Assembly (NCBI GenBank): GCA_035578905.1
Contig: JAQJVL010000255.1
Coordinates: forward strand, 868,001 to 932,000
DNA from: Stictocephala bisonia
Taxonomy: Eukaryota > Arthropoda > Insecta > Hemiptera > Membracidae
Length of the DNA stretch: 64,000 nucleotides
Direction: 5' to 3'
Shown here: piece by piece, positions 34,610 to 59,928 of the stretch
How the letters are laid out: each line of letters opens with the position of its first letter
Position numbering within the stretch: position 1 is the first letter of the stretch
Position numbers and translations under genes: made by a program
Notes under the pieces: generated by a model
Databases searched by the model: none
Seen by the model: the letters and a program-made list of their open reading frames with translations, nothing else
Told to the model about the DNA's origin: nothing

Positions 34610-35340
34610 TTTACTATGTAGTAATTCAATTTGAATTGTGGCTTTATTTGAATTGTCATAAAAAAAACAATAATCGAGTATAAACTCAAAATTAAAATGA
34701 TAATTATCTTTATTGAATAAAAAAATGAGATTTTACAATTATTTTATTGTAAAAACCTCAAATGAGGTATTGCAATGTAATAAAATAGCAAACCACTGAA
34801 TTTATGTATATATATTAAAATAGAATTTTAAAGAAGTTTTCAATTTTGTATAAATGTACTTCTGGTAAATAATAAAACCACAACCTTTCATAATACTAGA
34901 AAAGTACTAACAATTGTTTCCAGAGATTTCATATTAACCTGAATACTTACTTTGATCAGAATAAAACAAGTGAAAACAGTCGGAAAAATATTTATAAACC
35001 AATAAATATTTGACTAAGCACACACACTTCGAGGCTGCACGACTTAGTCACGTGTGAACTTTTAAAGCCTCTGGCTGTGACTGATTTGTATCACGTCAAC
35101 TCGAAATCCCATCAATAACTTTCAGGAATGACAAACAATAAGCCTAGTGTCTAGTGACGTTGCACAGATAGGTGTTTGTTTTTACAAAACAAATTTGTGT
35201 CTTACAGATAACACCAGTTCGGGGATCAAAATTAAAACCACTAATTACAAATGAAGTCAACAACGCTAATTTGATCCATTGAATAAAAAAAAAAAAAAAA
35301 ATACAATTAATGTATATGTATTATTGTAAAAAAATAAGGA
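34610..35340. other. AT-rich non-coding stretch
   Basis: No gene seen. Short local hairpins (for example near 34730-34760) and an A-run near 35285-35302. Confidence 0.4.
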
Positions 35341-35344
35341 ACTT

Positions 35345-35860
35345 AAAGGTAGTTGGACATTTGCCATCATTACGTGAAAAATACCAATCACGACGTTTCG
35401 ATTTGGTAAAACACAAATCTTTTTCAAGTGCTAAAAACTACATTACATCCAAACAAACATGTTATAAAACTACGTTCTTGAACTAATAGACTTATCTACA
35501 TTACTTATATTCATTTTAACCTAGAACCTTGAATGGAGTACATAAACATGAACTGCTACTAAATATAAAAAATATTAACTGGGCAAAAATTAATATAACT
35601 AATTAGGAGCTATCTAGGTCTGAAAAACTGTTAAGACACAATTAAATTAATATTCTAATACAATAACTAAGCATAAAGAAGTTCATTTTGTTGTACTTCA
35701 TTCTAGGTTAAAAATAGATAAGTTTATCAGTTTGAGTCGTCCTCATCTGATACTCCATCATTAAGAAATTTCAGAAACAAAGTGTAAAAAATATTGAGAA
35801 ATTATTATAAATATTAAATATACATAACAGTGATAAATTTATGTTTAAAAATTAAAAAGA
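35345..35860. repeat. Second copy of the 27.7 kb dispersed repeat, rearranged
   Basis: 35350-35440 matches 27833-27920 in direct orientation. 35640-35850 matches 27710-28030 in inverted orientation. The two parts together suggest an inverted-repeat element of which the 27.7 kb copy holds other segments. Confidence 0.7.
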
Positions 35861-35864
35861 GGTA

Positions 35865-36630
35865 CATGCATTTGTTCTACTATATGTTTGGTCTGGTTAC
35901 AGATGTTGCTAAAGTACCCTAACGCATCAAATTTCGCCTCAATAAAGTCATGTTCTATTCTACCTTTTTGTCATGCAATAGGTTATCCAAAACGTCACAC
36001 TACCCATTTGATCGCCTTTGGGGTCGTATTGCCACATATATTTTTGATTTCTAAGGCGCAGCTGATAAACCAAACTACCATCTTTTTATTGTTTCTATTA
36101 TTTTTTTTTATTATTGTTTTTACCATGCTATTAATGAAAGTGATTTCGATATAACGACATATAAGAGTTCTTTTGAGTTATATTCACCAGGTGTAATATT
36201 ATGGCGTTGCACTAAATGTTAGGAAAAAAGCTTTTTTTAAGTGCTTTATCAAGTAGAGAAATTTTCAACCCAAATTAAACACTCAACAAATACAGTTCTC
36301 TTAAAATAATGGTCACAAATCATTTAACTGTAGGGTTACATGACATTTACCGATAGCATTGTAATATAATAGGCATAGGTATATCATTTGAACTGTCTCA
36401 TTCTATTGACAGGGAAACATTCAGTTTTTGTTAAAGAAATGTGGTAATTTATTTTTTTAAATATTATTAAGGATTTTTAATTTTTGTTCGACAAAATAAT
36501 CATAGTTTACTTTTATTCAAACGAATTTAAAATAGAATTTTTTACTTCGAAATGGTTTGATCGTTTCCACGTTTCAGACGTTGTTAAACGAAGTATTTAA
36601 TTTTTTTCAATAAACTAAAGTTTCTTCCTA
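35865..36630. other. AT-rich non-coding stretch
   Basis: A short plus ORF (35888-36154) has no motif. I see nothing else. Confidence 0.4.
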
Positions 36631-36631
36631 G

Positions 36632-36827
36632 TTCGCGTCAGCAGCTGCATGCGTAATACTCTGCATAGATACGGGGAAGTTCAAGAACCTGGCCTTCACA
36701 AGAAACTTATCTCGGGTCAGGGAAATCAACGATCGACTGCTGTCCACCACGAGCTGCAAGCAGTTCGTGGCCAGTCGTGGTGGGGGAGGGTCGGCTGGGA
36801 TAAACAGTTTCGTCAAGAAGAACCGGT
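36632..36827 (+). CDS. Possible orphan terminal exon, unknown product
   Basis: A GC-rich segment follows an acceptor-like TTTCTTCCTAG (ends 36631). The frame opening at TTCGCG runs about 64 codons to TAG, with codon choice like the protease exons (AAG, AAC, TTC, CTG, GTC favoured). It reads as a short apolar stretch (FASAAACVILC), then a basic tail with IDTGKFKNLAFTRNL and a Gly run before SAGINSFVKKNR. A strong donor (CTG|GTAAGT) at 36896 lies beyond the stop. I do not recognise it, and no partner exon is seen. Overlapping frames on the minus strand are also open, so strand is uncertain. Confidence 0.3.
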
Positions 36828-36899
36828 AGCAGACTCAGTTTGGCATTGACATTGGTTACCGATAAACCCTGCGAGAACACTGTACATTCCAAACTGGTA

Positions 36900-38180
36900 A
36901 GTCATTTCAATATAATGCTTCTGAATGTTACATTTATCAAATAAGTAATTAAGAAATAAAAATTATACGTAATTTTAAAGTCTTAAAATGAACATAACCT
37001 CAATTTCCAGTAATTTCTCTTGTTCTGGTTAAAATAGTTTTAAGCTAACTGATGATTACGGAAATGTGATTGCAAAAGAGAAGCTAGGGATCTTTTGCAA
37101 TAACACTTTCATTAACTAACTAGAATTAATAGCACTAAAATAAATAAACGGTGAACATACAACTATAACGATTTATATTTTAAATATTTTTAAAAATAGT
37201 ACAGTACATTTTGAAAATCGCGTTACTTGCTGCGTAGGGTTTAGATAGGGGCTGCACGACATTGCATGTAATAATATCAGACCTGATATATATACAGTAG
37301 ACTTAGCTTGATTTTAAGTTCTTCAAGAAAGCAACTTTTTAATTTCTAGCCGCCACGGGGTGATTCTCTAGGCTTGCTCAACCTTTCCTCTTTGTTTCTC
37401 TCTAAGCCATCAAATCGATGGAAAGGCTCAAACTGCTGCCGTTCTCTTATATAATAGTAAGTTCAAAAACCTATTACTTCGGGGATATGCAGAGTAGTGC
37501 AACCATGTCAGAGTTGGTAGAAATTACATTTAACATTTCATAACTAGCCAAGCTTTTTCACATACATTTTTAGTACATACATATTTTTTTCACATACATT
37601 GCCAGTTTTACCCCTCCCTGCAAATTTCTTCAAACTCTGTTCTGTAGTTCCGGAAATTCCATGACCAAGTGAGTACGGTACATCGTTGTTGGATTACAGT
37701 ATATATAAATAACTATTATTTCGAGAGAAATATGAAACAGCCTCTTTGCAAGGCAACATAACATGGTAATTGTATCTACGTTCAGCTGGTTACCAACCGT
37801 CTTTCTACGAAGGAGGAAATTCGCTCACCTGTAGATCTACTTGCTTCCCTCATTTATATGACTTAAGTATTTTATTCTTAGATATGTGACACCAGCACAA
37901 CTTTTTGCGTATTATAAGGTGAATATGAATGATTATATGAGTGTGGATGACCTGTGTAGTCTGGTTACTAACTGAGTTCTACTGTTCCTCAGAAAGGGTC
38001 CCAATAGCCAGTATCATTTTGGTATCAAATAATTAGACTTGTAAGTATAAACAAGTTACAATAGTATCCAAATACTGGACTAGTGTCTTGAAGCCGTTAA
38101 AATATGTAAAATTGTAAATATTTACTTTTTTTTAACAAGGAGATTTATATTATTTAATTTTTGGCTAACTGTACGTAGCT
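36900..38180. other. Non-coding, with a dispersed repeat near 37480-37640
   Basis: 37490-37560 (CAGAGTAGTGCAACCATGTC, then GGTAGAAATTACATTTAAC and TTTCATAACTAGCC) resembles 63720-63790 in order and spacing. The remainder is AT-rich without genes. Confidence 0.45.
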
Positions 38181-38184
38181 GATC

Positions 38185-38480
38185 AAAGGAAAGTTTCTCA
38201 ACATGTTCGTAAGACACTGGAAATAGTAATGTTGACATCATCAGCAAATATACTAATTGTGCCAGAATTTAAATGTGAGATTCCTTTCAAGAAAAATACA
38301 AATTGGATTGGCCCCAGAATAGAACTTTGTGGCACACCATGGTTGACATTTAGCAAGAGAGATTATACATTAATTTTGTGTGATTATCGTTGTCTCGTAA
38401 ACAAATACAGACTGAGCGGTTTCAAAGTTCATTCTGTGATTTGGTTAGCCTTCATTATAAACTTAACAGTAGACTTTTAA
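38185..38480 (-). pseudogene. LINE reverse transcriptase relic
   Basis: The minus strand reads GVPQSSILGPIQFVFF (RT motif B region) and then, in the same frame, TISIFADDVNIT with the FADD catalytic motif. Only this short core survives; both ends run into stops. Confidence 0.7.
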
Positions 38481-38484
38481 CATC

Positions 38485-39640
38485 ATTACAGTTTATTTTA
38501 GACATCTTATATAATAAACCGTCATAAGACAATATTTATTATCTATACAAACAACAGTTGGGCATTCCCACGTTCCAACGCACAGCCTTTGCCCTTTTTT
38601 CATCCCAGACTTTGCTAATTAATTCATAACTTGACTTCCTTCTACGACGTTAGAATGCATTGATTGTGTAACATTACTACGTTAACGTTGAATCATTATT
38701 TATTCTAGTTAACCAGGGTTAAAAATGTCTTATAATGTCTGAGAAGTGTAGGTAAACTATTATACCCGAACAAATAAAATAAAATAAGATTATTTACAAT
38801 GTTATTATCTGTCAATAGTATTCAAGTTGGCATTTCAAATAGGAATCAAACTGGTAGTTTTGTTTTTACTAAAAAATAAAACAGAAAGAAATTAGTTGTT
38901 TGTCAAACTTTAAAAGATTCTAAGATGGCATAAAAGCAACGTTTAGGGCAGGTTATATTGGATTACAAAAAATATTGTATTTTTTTTTTCATTGTTGCCA
39001 TCGATACTGATTACAACATATTCTTACCCTTGATGGTATCCGACGTCTTTGTCCACTACTTTACCACATGGGTTTGACCTGTAATATTGGCTACATTCTC
39101 TCCCCCAACCCTCCTCATTAACCTACTGAACAATTTTCAGACAAATCATAACCTGTTTTCTTCATTATCATTGAAATGTAGTTTACATTTACAGCCATAG
39201 ATAGGGGTTTTAAGACATTTACAATGACACTGCAAGTTAATACTTCTAACAAATAGTACTTCTAACGAATCATACATTCAAATAAGTGTGTTTTACATTT
39301 TTGCTATCTTTTCTATACGTCACTAAGACACTGGAAACAATTGAATAAAAACTACTGTATTGAATTTTTATCACAGTGGACCAAGATCTTTGGTTTTCCT
39401 CATCGATTCCGTGTATTTCACTAATCGGTATTCGTTTTTCAGAACATTTAATTATTTTTTTTTTATCCAACAAGCTTTTTTTCTGTCTCTTCCCTCGTGA
39501 GATAAAATTATTAAATAAAATGCCATAACAAGGTCAAACACTATCAAAGTATGTGCTCTATGAGTATCAAGCATGATTTCACCAAGTTTTAAAAAATTAT
39601 CGGCTTTAGACACCGAAATGCTGTAACTATTCGATGTATG
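38485..39640. other. Non-coding, with a dispersed repeat at 39290-39480
   Basis: 39290-39480 (ATCACAGT.GACCAAG, GGTTTTCCTCA, TTTAATTAT) matches 42115-42310. No gene is visible. Confidence 0.5.
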
Positions 39641-39648
39641 GTACTTAC

Positions 39649-39798
39649 CTCGTGTGATCTGACCTTGACCTGTTCTATCGAAGTGGCTTTGACCGTTGAT
39701 GAACTTAGATTAACTTGTGGTTGAAAGAAGCTTTGTTGCAAATAAATTCGTCTGTATATTATTGTTATTGCTGTCAAAACAAAAATCGTAAATTGCAT
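39649..39798 (-). CDS. Candidate first coding exon of the SPH gene (signal peptide)
   Basis: ATG at 39798 opens a 50-codon frame ending exactly at a strong donor (CACGAG|GTAAGTAC, GT at 39648-39647), phase 0. The protein starts MQFTIFVLTAITII, a short basic-free hydrophobic stretch like a signal peptide, then a polar Ser/Thr/Val-rich part. A possible acceptor TTCATTTTTAAG lies just before the start, mirroring the plus-strand protease, whose ATG also closely follows an acceptor. Nothing ties it to the SPH gene except strand and position. It could be a separate gene or chance. Confidence 0.35.
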
Positions 39799-39799
39799 A

Positions 39800-41930
39800 C
39801 TTCCCTTAAAAATGAAATATAATATTCAATTACGAATCGGGTTCAAGCGAGAGATGCTAAAAACTATTATGTGAAGTAAACAGACATGTAAAAAATGTAC
39901 TGTAACTATTTGGTGTGAAAGGGGGGTTGGGGGGGGGGGGTCTGAACTAAAGTGTTAGCTTTGTGGGTAGGGTGAGTAAAGTGATGCAAACAGAAAACTA
40001 TACTTTGTACCACGTTTAATTAAAGCCAATTAACTAAATAATTTACTGTAATTAGGCCAGACAGAAAGTGACTTGCGTGTTGTATTTAGCGCATTTAAAT
40101 CTTATTCAGCAGCGGAGGGGATCGTTCCACATCTCAGCTGCCGTACATCACGGGTGTGACTAACTTCCGCAACAGTGTTTGGTTGAGAAAATAACACTAA
40201 ATATAAAAATTTGTTTAATTTATATTTATTGTTTACATTATTATACTGTATATTGTGTTATTGCTAGTATTAATATTTATTTGAAACTGAATAATGATTT
40301 AATTTAATCGTCCTAAGCTTTATTCGTTAGTGTTAATCAAAACAAACAGTTATAACTGCTGTTAATGACGTAGTGGGTGGGGCTTGCAATTGCGCAGCAG
40401 TACGTGGCCTACATATAATCCTAGTTGACAATGTTTAAAAGAAATGACTCAATGGGAGAGTAGTTCTCTGTATCACTTCTACCACTCAGTGCATTCAGTA
40501 GTTTACTTTCTAAGCGGTTTATCTTATACATAGGCATATTGCTATATGTATAGAAGTGTTATTTTTTTACAAATATATTACGTATCATGATACAAATTGG
40601 TTGTAATAAAACTGTAACATATCCACTAAGGAAAACATATTTGGGTAATTCAAGTGAAAAAATCTGAGCTTAGCCAGTGACTTTAAGTGACCTTGTATTA
40701 CCACTCTGCCGTATTGTACACCTTCCACTTGTAGGTCTTCTTGAACCAGTTCGCGATGACTTCAACACAATGCAACGTTGGTTTTTGTGGTTCATACAGG
40801 ATGGATCGTTAAGTTCTCCCCCCCCCCCTTCTACAGCACACTATACTTCATATAATCGTAGGCCCTAAAATGCTTCGTTAACGAGTCGCAGCAAGCAAAG
40901 GATTTCAGCGTATTTACTACTCCAAAAGTGAAATAAAACCATACTAAACTTAAAGTGAAAACGTTTGTCTTATGTATTTGATGAACTGTCCATCTGATTT
41001 TAGTAGCTTTTCCAGGTTAAAAATTCATAAGATACATAAAAAATGTCCATTTAATTTGCTTTTCCAAAAGTTCAGTATGGCTTTATTTCACTCATGGCCA
41101 GAAATAATGCTGAAACCTTTTGCTAACTGTAACTCGCTAACGAAGTATTTTCGGACCCATGTTTTTGTAATTTTTTCATTACAGTATTTTAATAGTATAA
41201 TAATAATGTGCTGTAGAAGTGGGGGATGAATCGCCCTGTAGCCCATACTTTCATGATTAACGCTCTCCGAGCACGGAAATCGACCTAACCAGGATAGCCA
41301 CGTATCAGTAATCAAATAAATACAAATATTTAAATAGGACCAGTTCAGCGACCTCAGGAGGGAGGGGGTGAACCAGGCACATAATAGAAAACATTTGTTT
41401 TCTTTTTAAACGATTCGGTCCGTTTTTTTGATTCTAAACGATTCGGTCCCTGAAGGGTCATTTTTTTATAGGTTAGTTGTTTTTATAATTTTTATTATCG
41501 TTAAATATGTGAAACTTTGAATATTATTCATGGCTGTTTTTAATTTAAAATATCATAATAACAATTTATGGTCCACTAAATAGACTTTATAATCATACAG
41601 TGTTCACTGCAATTCATTGTGATAAACACTAACCGCACAGTTGAAATATAACAGCATGTTTTAGCCCGCCTTCGGTGATATTGCCAAGGCCTGTCGACTT
41701 CCCAGAGTTGGTTTGACAATTTGGGAATGGCCACCTTAACATTTGGAAAAGTTCGACCGTTTGATAGAAGTACCGTACTTTTTAATTTGTTCTAAAATTA
41801 CACTAAATTTTGAAACCAATTTCTACATTACCACCCCAGTACAGAAAACAAATTGTAATGCCCTTAGTTTCCAGTTGTTAGTACTGTTGGTTTTATTATT
41901 TTCTCGTGTACATCATTTGTCATTGGGCTA
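39800..41930. other. Non-coding stretch between candidate divergent genes
   Basis: It contains a G run near 39930, a C run near 40820, and a moderately GC-rich patch at 40080-40180. ACATATAATCC near 40411 is TATA-like, with TCAGTGC initiator-like sequence near 40487. No confirmed promoter or gene. Confidence 0.35.
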
Positions 41931-41934
41931 TTAA

Positions 41935-42310
41935 TTAATGACACTTTCTAAGGAATAGTCGGCCTTAGTTTGTAACAATGACTACATTCGCTCATCTACA
42001 CTCATCACACTCATTCGAAATCCATATTCGCCCATATCTTGACGATCGGCGTCTTATGAATAAATAAAAAATAAATAAATAAAATAAATAAGCGACGAAC
42101 TGTCACACAAGTGTCTTTTACGTTTTTAATATATTTTCAACACGTTACTAAGATATGAACAATAATTGTTCATATTTTTGTATAAAAACTAATATCGTAA
42201 CGAATTTTCATCACAGTCGACCAAGCAATTCGCTTGCTGGTTTTCCTCACCTTTTCCGAGTATTTCCCTGATAGGTTTTAGTGTTTTTTTCTTAAAGAAT
42301 ATTTAATTAT
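41935..42310. repeat. Dispersed repeat (copies at 45097 and 39290)
   Basis: 41940-42055 (GGAATAGTCGGCCTTAGT, CATCTACACTCATCACACTC, TTGACGATCGGCGTCTTA) matches 45105-45215. 42115-42310 matches 39290-39480. The two blocks may be parts of one larger element; class unknown. Confidence 0.7.
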
Positions 42311-44160
42311 ATTTATCATTATGTTAATCCCACCATCTTTTATTACTCATGCCTCCATAAATCAAATGTCGTACCAAACAAAACCTCCACATTTAGTTAA
42401 GTAGTTTAGGTTTTAACGTGTGTCAAATTAATTTGAAAATTCAACAAAATTTGGTATCCTCATATATATTAGTGACAGGACATCCGACCACTTTAGGCCT
42501 ATACACACAAGTCTTTCAGCCCCTCCTACTCACCCAATGTTGAAGATGTGAACAAAGTTGGCGGAGTTCCCGCCGTACATACTTACAATTTCGATCGCCC
42601 AATGAAAAGAAGTTGTAAATAATTTGAAGAATAGCCGACATTCTGGTTCTAATATATTAGATTAAAAGGATAAATTCATAGTCGGTCTGGTACTTGGAAT
42701 TCATTTATTTAATCTGTTTTGCTCCCTTGGAATTTCATCCATTTTCCTTTTCACGTAGCTATCAATTTTATATCATCTACAATATTTGATTAGTTGTTGT
42801 TCAAATGCTGTGGTTTTTGTTCTAGTGATATTTCAAAAAGAAATAAAATTAGAATTATTAATTTGAATATTTTTTATTGTTGTTTGGCTTAAACGCGGTA
42901 CTTTGACGATTATTTTATGTTTATGAATGAATTTTTGGAGAAATGTTCCTCAAAGCTATACCTAGATTAAATATTAACAATATTACTTTTTTATTGTACT
43001 TGCTAGGAGCTGATACATGATGTAGGCGGTGTATATACAATTTAAATTCTAAATTTATATATTTAAAAATAGATGTATAATTTGAGTATTTTAAATTTTA
43101 ACACATCTATATGTGTGACTAAACCACCTGAGTTGTTTAGGTTAGCACAAAAATGTGGAAATTGCATACTATCCGTGGTAGGCCTGTTTAAACATTCTTA
43201 GAATTTCCGTTGTAGGGTTATAATCTGTATTTGGTTTGGAATATGTTTGGCTTGTTTATTGGGTGTGTGGGGTGTATTGTATACTGCTAGAACGTTGAAT
43301 AGAATGTTGTAACTTTTAGAGGGAAATTTGTAAGAATTTAAGCGAACATGGATGTTAAAAACCAAACTATATTTTACTTCAACATAAATAAATAAAATTT
43401 AAAAAAATGTGGTCACCTTTTTTGGGTGGGGGGGGGGTGCCTATCCCAAGTGCCGCTTTATTGTTACACGAAGAAAATTAATTATTGTTCATTTGAACAT
43501 TCCAACTTCATGGCACATCCTTTCAAATCTTTCTTTGACTCTAGTTGTGTTCGAAACTGATATATTTTGAATGTACAGTACAAATTAAAACACAACTAAA
43601 AATGAAACCCAAATAAATAAATACATTGATATATTAGAATGGCACATTATAAAAATGTGACAATGTTATATACTAATGAGATCATATTTGTCTTATTACA
43701 GTTCATTCTTTAGGGTAAACAAAATGGTTCAGTTGCCATTTAGGCGGGGAGTACCTGTTACTTTATTCATGCTTAAACTTGCGTAAATTAATGTAATTGC
43801 TGACCAGAGGAAGTCAGTTTTAAGGATACAAAGTCAAGGTCTGTGCCAACACAGACTTCCTAATTGGCTTCTGAGTGCTTTCACGGAAAAACAATCATTT
43901 AATATTTTCGCAAATCGACAGTAAACGACTGTATTTAGGTTAAAGTAAGGATGTGTCTGGCACAGCGACTGTATTTAGGTTAAAGTAAGGATGTGTCTGG
44001 CACAGCTGCTGAACACGTATTGTCTTCCGGAATCGATTTCACTGACGGAATATTACGTTTTAGCAAAACTTAAGATGTTAAAAGTATAGTGTATGTTGTT
44101 TTTTGAAACTGTATTGTTGTTCATGATTGGTAAAATTGTTGGGAGATTTTCAAAGCTTCG
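42311..44160. other. Non-coding stretch with a 40-bp tandem duplication
   Basis: A perfect two-copy repeat of 40 bases (CGACTGTATTTAGGTTAAAG...) occupies 43926-44005. A G-run (GGGTGGGGGGGGGTG) lies near 43425-43439. No gene is seen. Confidence 0.6.
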
Positions 44161-44176
44161 AGTGTTTTAAGAAACC

Positions 44177-44222
44177 AACATGACGTTTCGACAGGTATAA
44201 AACTCACGTCGTCTTCAGATGT
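44177..44222 (-). repeat. Hammerhead-like motif in a dispersed repeat
   Basis: The minus strand reads AACATCTGAAGACGAC, a spacer, GTCGAAACGTCATGTT. AACAT pairs with ATGTT, GAC with GTC, and CTGAAGA plus GAAA fill the conserved core positions. One extra base follows the CTGANGA box compared with the textbook core. The relation to ribozymes is inference. Confidence 0.4.
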
Positions 44223-44824
44223 TACGAACTTAACCTACATTTAGAACTTATTTTGTCTTCAACTAACCAATTTTAATTAAAGAAAACCTTCATGGATTTG
44301 AAATGAATTATAAAATTTAAGGCTACTTTTCAAAATTTGTTGGCTTTTTGATTTTTAAAACCAGTTTCTGCTATTAAAATTTATTTGATTTGCAACGGTA
44401 AAAACTATGTAAATACAATGAGAATTTAAGATGGCAGCATTACAGTGACAATTTAAATGTAAGAAATAACTTATCATAGCCTACAATCACCATTAAACAA
44501 CAAAACAAATATTACGAATTTGCAACAACAAAGCAAAAACAAAGAGCTTCAAAAAGTTAATTAACTACAATAAAGACAACTCTCGTGCTTACATATAGGT
44601 GAAAATGACAATAAATACGTTCTAAGTATAAAGCATAAGTTAAAAAAAAATATAGGGCCAGAAAACAATTGATTAAAGTGAGGTGACATTGGAAAATAAA
44701 AAGTAATAATACTAATATCAAGCAATACAAGTAGTGATAAAAATTCCACATGATAGAAACATAAAAACTAGAATTGACAGTTTGTTTATTTTGTTGGTAT
44801 ATTGTTTTATTATATTTACAGCAC

Positions 44825-45215
44825 TGGCAGCGCAGTGCTGTAACCCAGCTACTTGGGCACTAAGTTTTGAGGAGATTTTAGACGATAGGTTCTATGCTCA
44901 ATGGTTGCCATCGACGTGTACACTAAGTTACTAGAGAAGTCTGGGGCGTCCATGTTGAGTTGTAGTCAAGGTTCAGATGTTGTACAGGGAAGATAACTGA
45001 TTGTTAGGCTTGTCAGTTAGCTTGAAAATCAGACCAACACTACGTGGTTCGGAATCCACGTAAAGCTGTAGGTTCCTTAATTTCTCTGGCTATTAATAAA
45101 TATCTCTTTCTGAGGAATAGTCGACCTTAGTTAGTAACAATGAGTACACTCGTTCATCTACACTCATCACACTCATTCGCCCATGTGTTGACGATCGGCG
45201 TCTTAATAATGAATA
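44825..45215. repeat. Dispersed repeat (copy of 14745-15260 and 41935)
   Basis: The left part matches 14750-14960 (GTAACCCAGCTACTTGG, CTACGTGGTTCGGAATC). The right part matches 41940-42055 (GGAATAGTCGACCTTAGTTA). It shows that the two blocks belong to one family. No ORF is conserved. Confidence 0.7.
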
Positions 45216-46226
45216 AACTAATTATTATGGACGAAATAATCAATCAACGATTGTACCATTTCATATTTTTCCTCCCCCAACTAATTTTCACTTCAAGGAA
45301 AGAATTGTGGTATTTGAGTTTCAGCCCACGTTTTCCTGTAGTTAGCAACAATTAACACCGATCGATGGAAGCTGATGCACCACTGGCAAGCTGGGCTGAA
45401 CCTCTGGCTACGTCATTACTGGTTCTCCTTGGTTGGAGGAAAACACGACGGAAATACGGACTGGCTGGCCACCATTGGTCCAGTCCACAGAATGAAACTA
45501 ACATAACTCTCACATTGACTTCCACGTTATATCGGCAACAGTCGAAGGTTCAAATTAATTGAACCACCAACCAATTTGTAAATTATCTCGTATTGCAAAA
45601 CTCCCAACAAACCCTGTGCATTAAGGCTATTAAGAAAACGATCCAAGTAATCACATTATTTAAACATTCGAAAAACACAACACTAAAAAAATTAAGAATA
45701 CGATACTGAATTATTTCTTCTATTTAATTTTTTATCTTACGCATGTGTGTTTTTGGAAAGGGTAAACAGTCAGTAGTATGAAAGAAAAAGACGTGTCTGT
45801 ACTTAGACAAAAATTGTTTGGCAAAAGATTAATTGGTTTTGACAATTACTAACATAATGTAAATTACATATAAATGTGATATTACTACGAATACATTTTT
45901 TTCAAAAAATGCTAAAACTGCAAATTTACTTATCATTATTTTTGGAAACATTTTTTGTTAGAAAAACTAGTTTTTATTCCAATAAAATTTAGGATCTTGA
46001 TTTTGAATCTGTTATTAGTTTTAAAGTGTTGCTGTTATTTTTATTTAATTGTTTTTATTCAATCTGTTTCTGTTCAGTAGTTTGATATTATTAATTAGAA
46101 ACTATTTTTTTACTATAATTTGCTAGGTCCTTGTTTAGTTTGTTTTATGATTTGTTGTTTCTATTTTCATTGTTACAGTTATAGGCAATATTAAAAACCC
46201 AGTTTTTACTGTTTCATCGTTTTATA
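45216..46226. other. Region upstream of the protease gene
   Basis: A less AT-rich patch at 45360-45520 could hold a promoter or 5' UTR exon of the plus-strand protease, but I find no donor that decides it. The rest is AT-rich. Confidence 0.3.
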
Positions 46227-47067
46227 CAGGGTGTCCCATATCCAGACAAAATCTGGAGATCATACCTTGGGTTAAAACAAACAAAACTTGTCATGTGAAC
46301 AAATGGTCTATCACACAGTTATCGTCTGTCTGTCTGTAATAATTTCAACAAAAAGGTTAATATCTCTGAAGTTATTTGAAGTAAACTCATGAAAATTGTT
46401 ATAAATGTTGATCTTTACAGTATTCATATACCATTTAAATTTCATTTTTCAAAATAATCTTTTTCAAATTGGCAGCCATTTAAAGTTTTTAAAGGTACAT
46501 ATCTTAATAACCTTAAATTTTACTTAAGACCTGTACGTCACAAAAAGGTTGAAGAATTTATTTCTACAGATAATAATATAAAAGGTTTTAAGATCAAACA
46601 ATAGTTGACTGAGAAATTGAAATTTGTATCAAATAAATAAGATTTTCTAGCCGAAGAATTCTGTTGTTATAAGAAAAAATTGCAAATTTCTCAGTTAAAT
46701 GTTTTTTTTTTATTTTTTATACCATTATTTGTAAAAACAAATTCTTCAACTTTTTAGCATACTGGCTTTTAATAAAGTTTAATTTGATTAATATTAACTT
46801 TAAACATTTTAAATTACTGCCAATTTGAAAAGAATTATTTTACAAAAATGAAATTAAAATGATATATGAATACTGTAAAGATAAACATAATTTTCAGGAG
46901 TCCTTTAACTATTTTCTATTTGTAAATGTTTAGACTTGCCCACATTTTTTTCTGAGGAAATAGTTTTATTACCCATTGGATTTTCTACAGCTTTCAAGGT
47001 TAAAGTTGGTGTCCATCTCTCATACTATTTTAAGAAAGTTATATTACACAAATTATAGGACACCCAG
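46227..47067. mobile_element. Fold-back element (CAGGGTGTCC ends, TA-flanked) just upstream of the protease start
   Basis: Ends CAGGGTGTCCCATA at 46227 and, in reverse complement, CTGGGTGTCCTATAA ending 47067, flanked by TA. Long inner arms pair: GATCTTTACAGTATTCATAT and the following 70 bases against 46800-46890. No transposase. It ends only 89 bases before the ATG at 47156, so the protease's upstream splice or promoter region sits against it. Confidence 0.75.
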
Positions 47068-47155
47068 TATACAAATTAGATAAAATCTTAGAAACTCGTA
47101 TTTGTTTTATACTTTTATATCCTTACGACATTTTGATATTTTCCAGGTGGCGAAG

Positions 47156-59928
<12,773 letters not shown>

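Noticed and set aside
36707..36892. Minus-strand frame ending VDFPDPR as the missing CLIP exon
   Set aside because: It ends at a stop, not at a GT donor, and lacks the CLIP cysteines.
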